Source of the DNA: CAZKJL01 sp964553135
GTDB lineage: Bacteria; Patescibacteriota; Gracilibacteria; Peribacterales; Peribacteraceae
Assembly: GCA_964553135.1 (NCBI GenBank)
Contig: CAZKJL010000001.1
Location: 124,001 to 188,000 of the forward strand
Direction: 5' to 3'
DNA: 64,000 nucleotides
The first letter of the stretch is position 1; each line of letters opens with the position of its first letter. The notes under the pieces are model-generated. The model was not told the DNA's origin and searched no databases. It was given only the letters and a program-made list of their open reading frames with translations. This document shows, piece by piece, positions 62,542-64,000 of the stretch. A program made the translations under genes and the position numbers.

Positions 62542-62573
62542 AAAAAACGGCCGCTCTTTTGGGCGACCGTTTT
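62542..62573 (-). terminator. Terminator after the SIMPL gene
   Basis: AAAACGG (62544-62550) pairs with CCGTTTT (62567-62573), with inner GC pairs; on the minus strand a T6 run follows. The rest of 62347-62541 has small imperfect hairpins only. Confidence 0.65.
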
Positions 62574-62591
62574 CGGGAACGTCGATGACTT

Positions 62592-63356
62592 TCAGCGAAT
62601 TTCGTACGTGATCGTGACGTTGGACGTGATCTCCTGTTCGCCTGCGGGGATCGAGAGATCCATGTCGCGTGCCTGGTTGGCGACGCCGCCGTAGGCTTCC
62701 GTCTTCATCATGTAGGGCATGGGAGGCGTGCTGTACGCGCCGTCCTCACTGAAGCCCGTGATCTGAATGAGCTTCATGCCGAGACCGTCGGCCAGCTCCT
62801 GAGCTTTGGCTTTCGCCTTACCGATGGCGATTTCGCGCGCGTCGGCCTTGAGCTTGTCGGAGTTATCGATGGAGAAGTTGATGCCGTTCGCCTGGTTGGC
62901 TCCGGCGTTCGTGGCGACTCCCAGAACTTCGCCGACCTTGTCGAGATCGCGAACCTTCACGCTGAGAGACTGCGTGGCTTCGTAGCCGCGGAGCACCTGC
63001 GTGCCGTTCGTGTAGTCGTAGACGGGGTTGAGCCAGAAGCTTTGCGTGGTGATGTCCTTCTTTTCCACGCCCGCTTTGTCGACGGCGGCGAGAACGTTGT
63101 CCATGTTTCTGCGGATGTTCTCGATGGCGGCCTTGGCCGTCGCTTGGCGTCCGGTATTCACGCCGAAGTTGAGAACGGCGATGTCCGGAGCTGCGGCGAC
63201 TTTGCCTTCGCCGGTCACCGAGATTTGCATCGGCTGCGTGACGGGAGCGCGGAGCTCCATGTTCTTGCCGGCGAGATAGAATGCGCCGCCGACGGCGACC
63301 GCGGCGATGAGTGCCCACACGGGCGGACGAATATTGATGGTTTCGATGTCAGACAT
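62592..63356 (-). CDS. SIMPL domain protein (DUF541)
   Basis: 254 aa: N-terminal membrane helix (PPVWALIAAVAVGGAFYLAG) and an exported SIMPL domain starting ISVTGEGKVAAAPDIAVL, with IENIRRNMDNVLAAVDKAGV and KLKADAREIAIGKAKAKAQE. The family (E. coli YggE, mouse SIMPL) has an unclear biochemical role linked to stress. No -10 hexamer directly precedes the ATG. Confidence 0.88.
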   Translation of the reverse strand: MSDIETINIRPPVWALIAAVAVGGAFYLAGKNMELRAPVTQPMQISVTGEGKVAAAPDIAVLNFGVNTGRQATAKAAIENIRRNMDNVLAAVDKAGVEKKDITTQSFWLNPVYDYTNGTQVLRGYEATQSLSVKVRDLDKVGEVLGVATNAGANQANGINFSIDNSDKLKADAREIAIGKAKAKAQELADGLGMKLIQITGFSEDGAYSTPPMPYMMKTEAYGGVANQARDMDLSIPAGEQEITSNVTITYEIR

Positions 63357-63466
63357 AAGAGTTGGGTGAAAGGGAATAAGAGAAAGCTACAGTGTCTTAC
63401 GGATGAAACGCCAGATGGTAACAAAAAAAGACCCGCGCTTCGTCCAGTCGGAGTCGTCCCCAAACT

Positions 63467-64000
63467 TCAATCCAGCGCGATTCGTTCCTTCACGCCGTAT
63501 TTGGCGTAGCCCTCTTTCTCGAGCCTGTGCGCCAGCTCCGGGCCGCCGCTTTCCACGATGGCACCCTTGATCATCACATGAACTTTATCGGGCTTGATGT
63601 ATTCCAGGAGGCGGGCGTAGTGCGTCACGAGAATCGCCGAAAAATCCGGGCCGCGCATGCTTTCCACTCCCTGCGCCACGATGCGGAGCGCGTCGACATC
63701 CAGCCCCGAATCGGTTTCGTCCATGAGCGCCAAACGCGGCGCCAAAATTTTCATCTGCAACACTTCGGCTTTCTTTTTTTCTCCGCCGCTGAAGCCTTGG
63801 TTCACCGAACGCTCGGCGAATGCCGGATCCATCGACAGTTCTTGCATCGTCGTCTTGAGCAGTGCGGCGAATTTGATCGGCGAGACTTTCTTGTAGTTCG
63901 GGTCGCGGGCTTTGCGCTGCGCTTCGTACGCAGCGAGCAAGAAGCTCCGCAGAGGAACGCCTGCGATTTCCTTGGGATATTGGAATGCCAAAAACATTCC
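63467..64000 (-). CDS. sufC: Fe-S assembly ATPase SufC (5' end outside window)
   Basis: The C-terminal 178 residues are visible. ABC signature FSGGEKKKAEVLQM, Walker B LALMDETDSGLDVDAL, and VTHYARLLEYIKPDKVHVM, typical of SufC rather than transporters. FLAFQYPKEIAGV is the SufC Q-loop. It powers the SufBCD Fe-S scaffold; sufB/sufD should lie outside the window. Confidence 0.95.
   Translation of the reverse strand, partial: GMFLAFQYPKEIAGVPLRSFLLAAYEAQRKARDPNYKKVSPIKFAALLKTTMQELSMDPAFAERSVNQGFSGGEKKKAEVLQMKILAPRLALMDETDSGLDVDALRIVAQGVESMRGPDFSAILVTHYARLLEYIKPDKVHVMIKGAIVESGGPELAHRLEKEGYAKYGVKERIALD

Noticed and set aside
1..64000. Alternative genetic code (TGA as Gly, as in Gracilibacteria)
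   Set aside because: TGA ends many genes at the family-typical length (murB neighbours, smpB, pilD), so it is a stop.

Overview
The window (about 58-60% G+C by eye, standard code with TGA as stop) reads as the chromosome of a gene-dense bacterium with a small genome, most likely a Patescibacteria/CPR member. A peregrinibacterial lineage is a low-to-moderate-confidence guess. The evidence is single-copy core genes scattered outside their classical operons, very short spacers, RNase J, peptidoglycan genes (murA, murB, murG, ftsW), many unrecognised secreted or membrane proteins, and almost no Shine-Dalgarno sequences. About 30 genes instead have a TANNNT -10 hexamer 6-11 nt before the start codon, so most mRNAs here are probably leaderless. 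I used this pattern to choose starts.

Layout. 0-5 kb: a surface-modification cluster, with a sulfotransferase fused to two FkbM methyltransferase modules, a third FkbM paralogue and a coiled-coil FkbM-like protein. 5-14 kb: a coiled-coil protein, a hypothetical gene, aspS, nrdR, a membrane coiled-coil protein, tsaC and dnaE, which has a duplicated start region. 14-22.3 kb: an operon of five secreted, mostly cysteine-rich proteins of unknown function, three of them sharing a C-x2-G-x-C motif. This is the best candidate for an undescribed system. 22.5-31.9 kb: ssb (two OB folds), murB, a membrane protein, gltX, a lipoprotein cyclophilin, murG, ftsW, lspA, murA and a lactamase-fold remnant. 31.9-37.6 kb: tRNA-Arg(CCT), a Fur-family regulator, a repeat-containing 699-aa protein, a Cys/His-rich small protein behind a long palindrome, a proline-rich protein, a DUF1697 protein, a secreted Kazal-domain protein and a small membrane protein; this stretch is locally AT-richer and looks accessory.

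37.6-43.8 kb: mfd, dnaN, an intergenic region with an 11-bp-phased array of DnaA-box-like 9-mers (possible oriC) and a nucleotidyltransferase/left-handed beta-helix protein. 43.9-51.6 kb: a four-helix membrane protein, a ComEC-like hydrolase, a fibronectin-type surface protein, a cytidylyltransferase, a degenerate PP2C/TM protein, RNase J and a small secreted protein. 51.7-55 kb: a HAD phosphatase, a hypothetical protein, pyrC and pyrB. 55.1-59.8 kb: a membrane protein, a Wzx/MurJ-type flippase, another membrane protein, prepilin peptidase, and 440 bp of non-coding DNA full of perfect inverted repeats. 60-64 kb: smpB, recR, a small ORF, a homocysteine methyltransferase-family protein, a SIMPL protein and the 3' part of sufC (cut by the window edge).

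Together the genes cover replication and repair (dnaE, dnaN, ssb, mfd, recR), translation (aspS, gltX, tsaC, smpB, tRNA), cell wall synthesis and division, pyrimidine synthesis, and a large outward-facing set (sulfotransferase/FkbM, Cys-rich operon, Kazal protein, Fn3 protein, flippase, PilD, LspA). That set suits a cell that depends on surface interactions, but this lifestyle is an inference.
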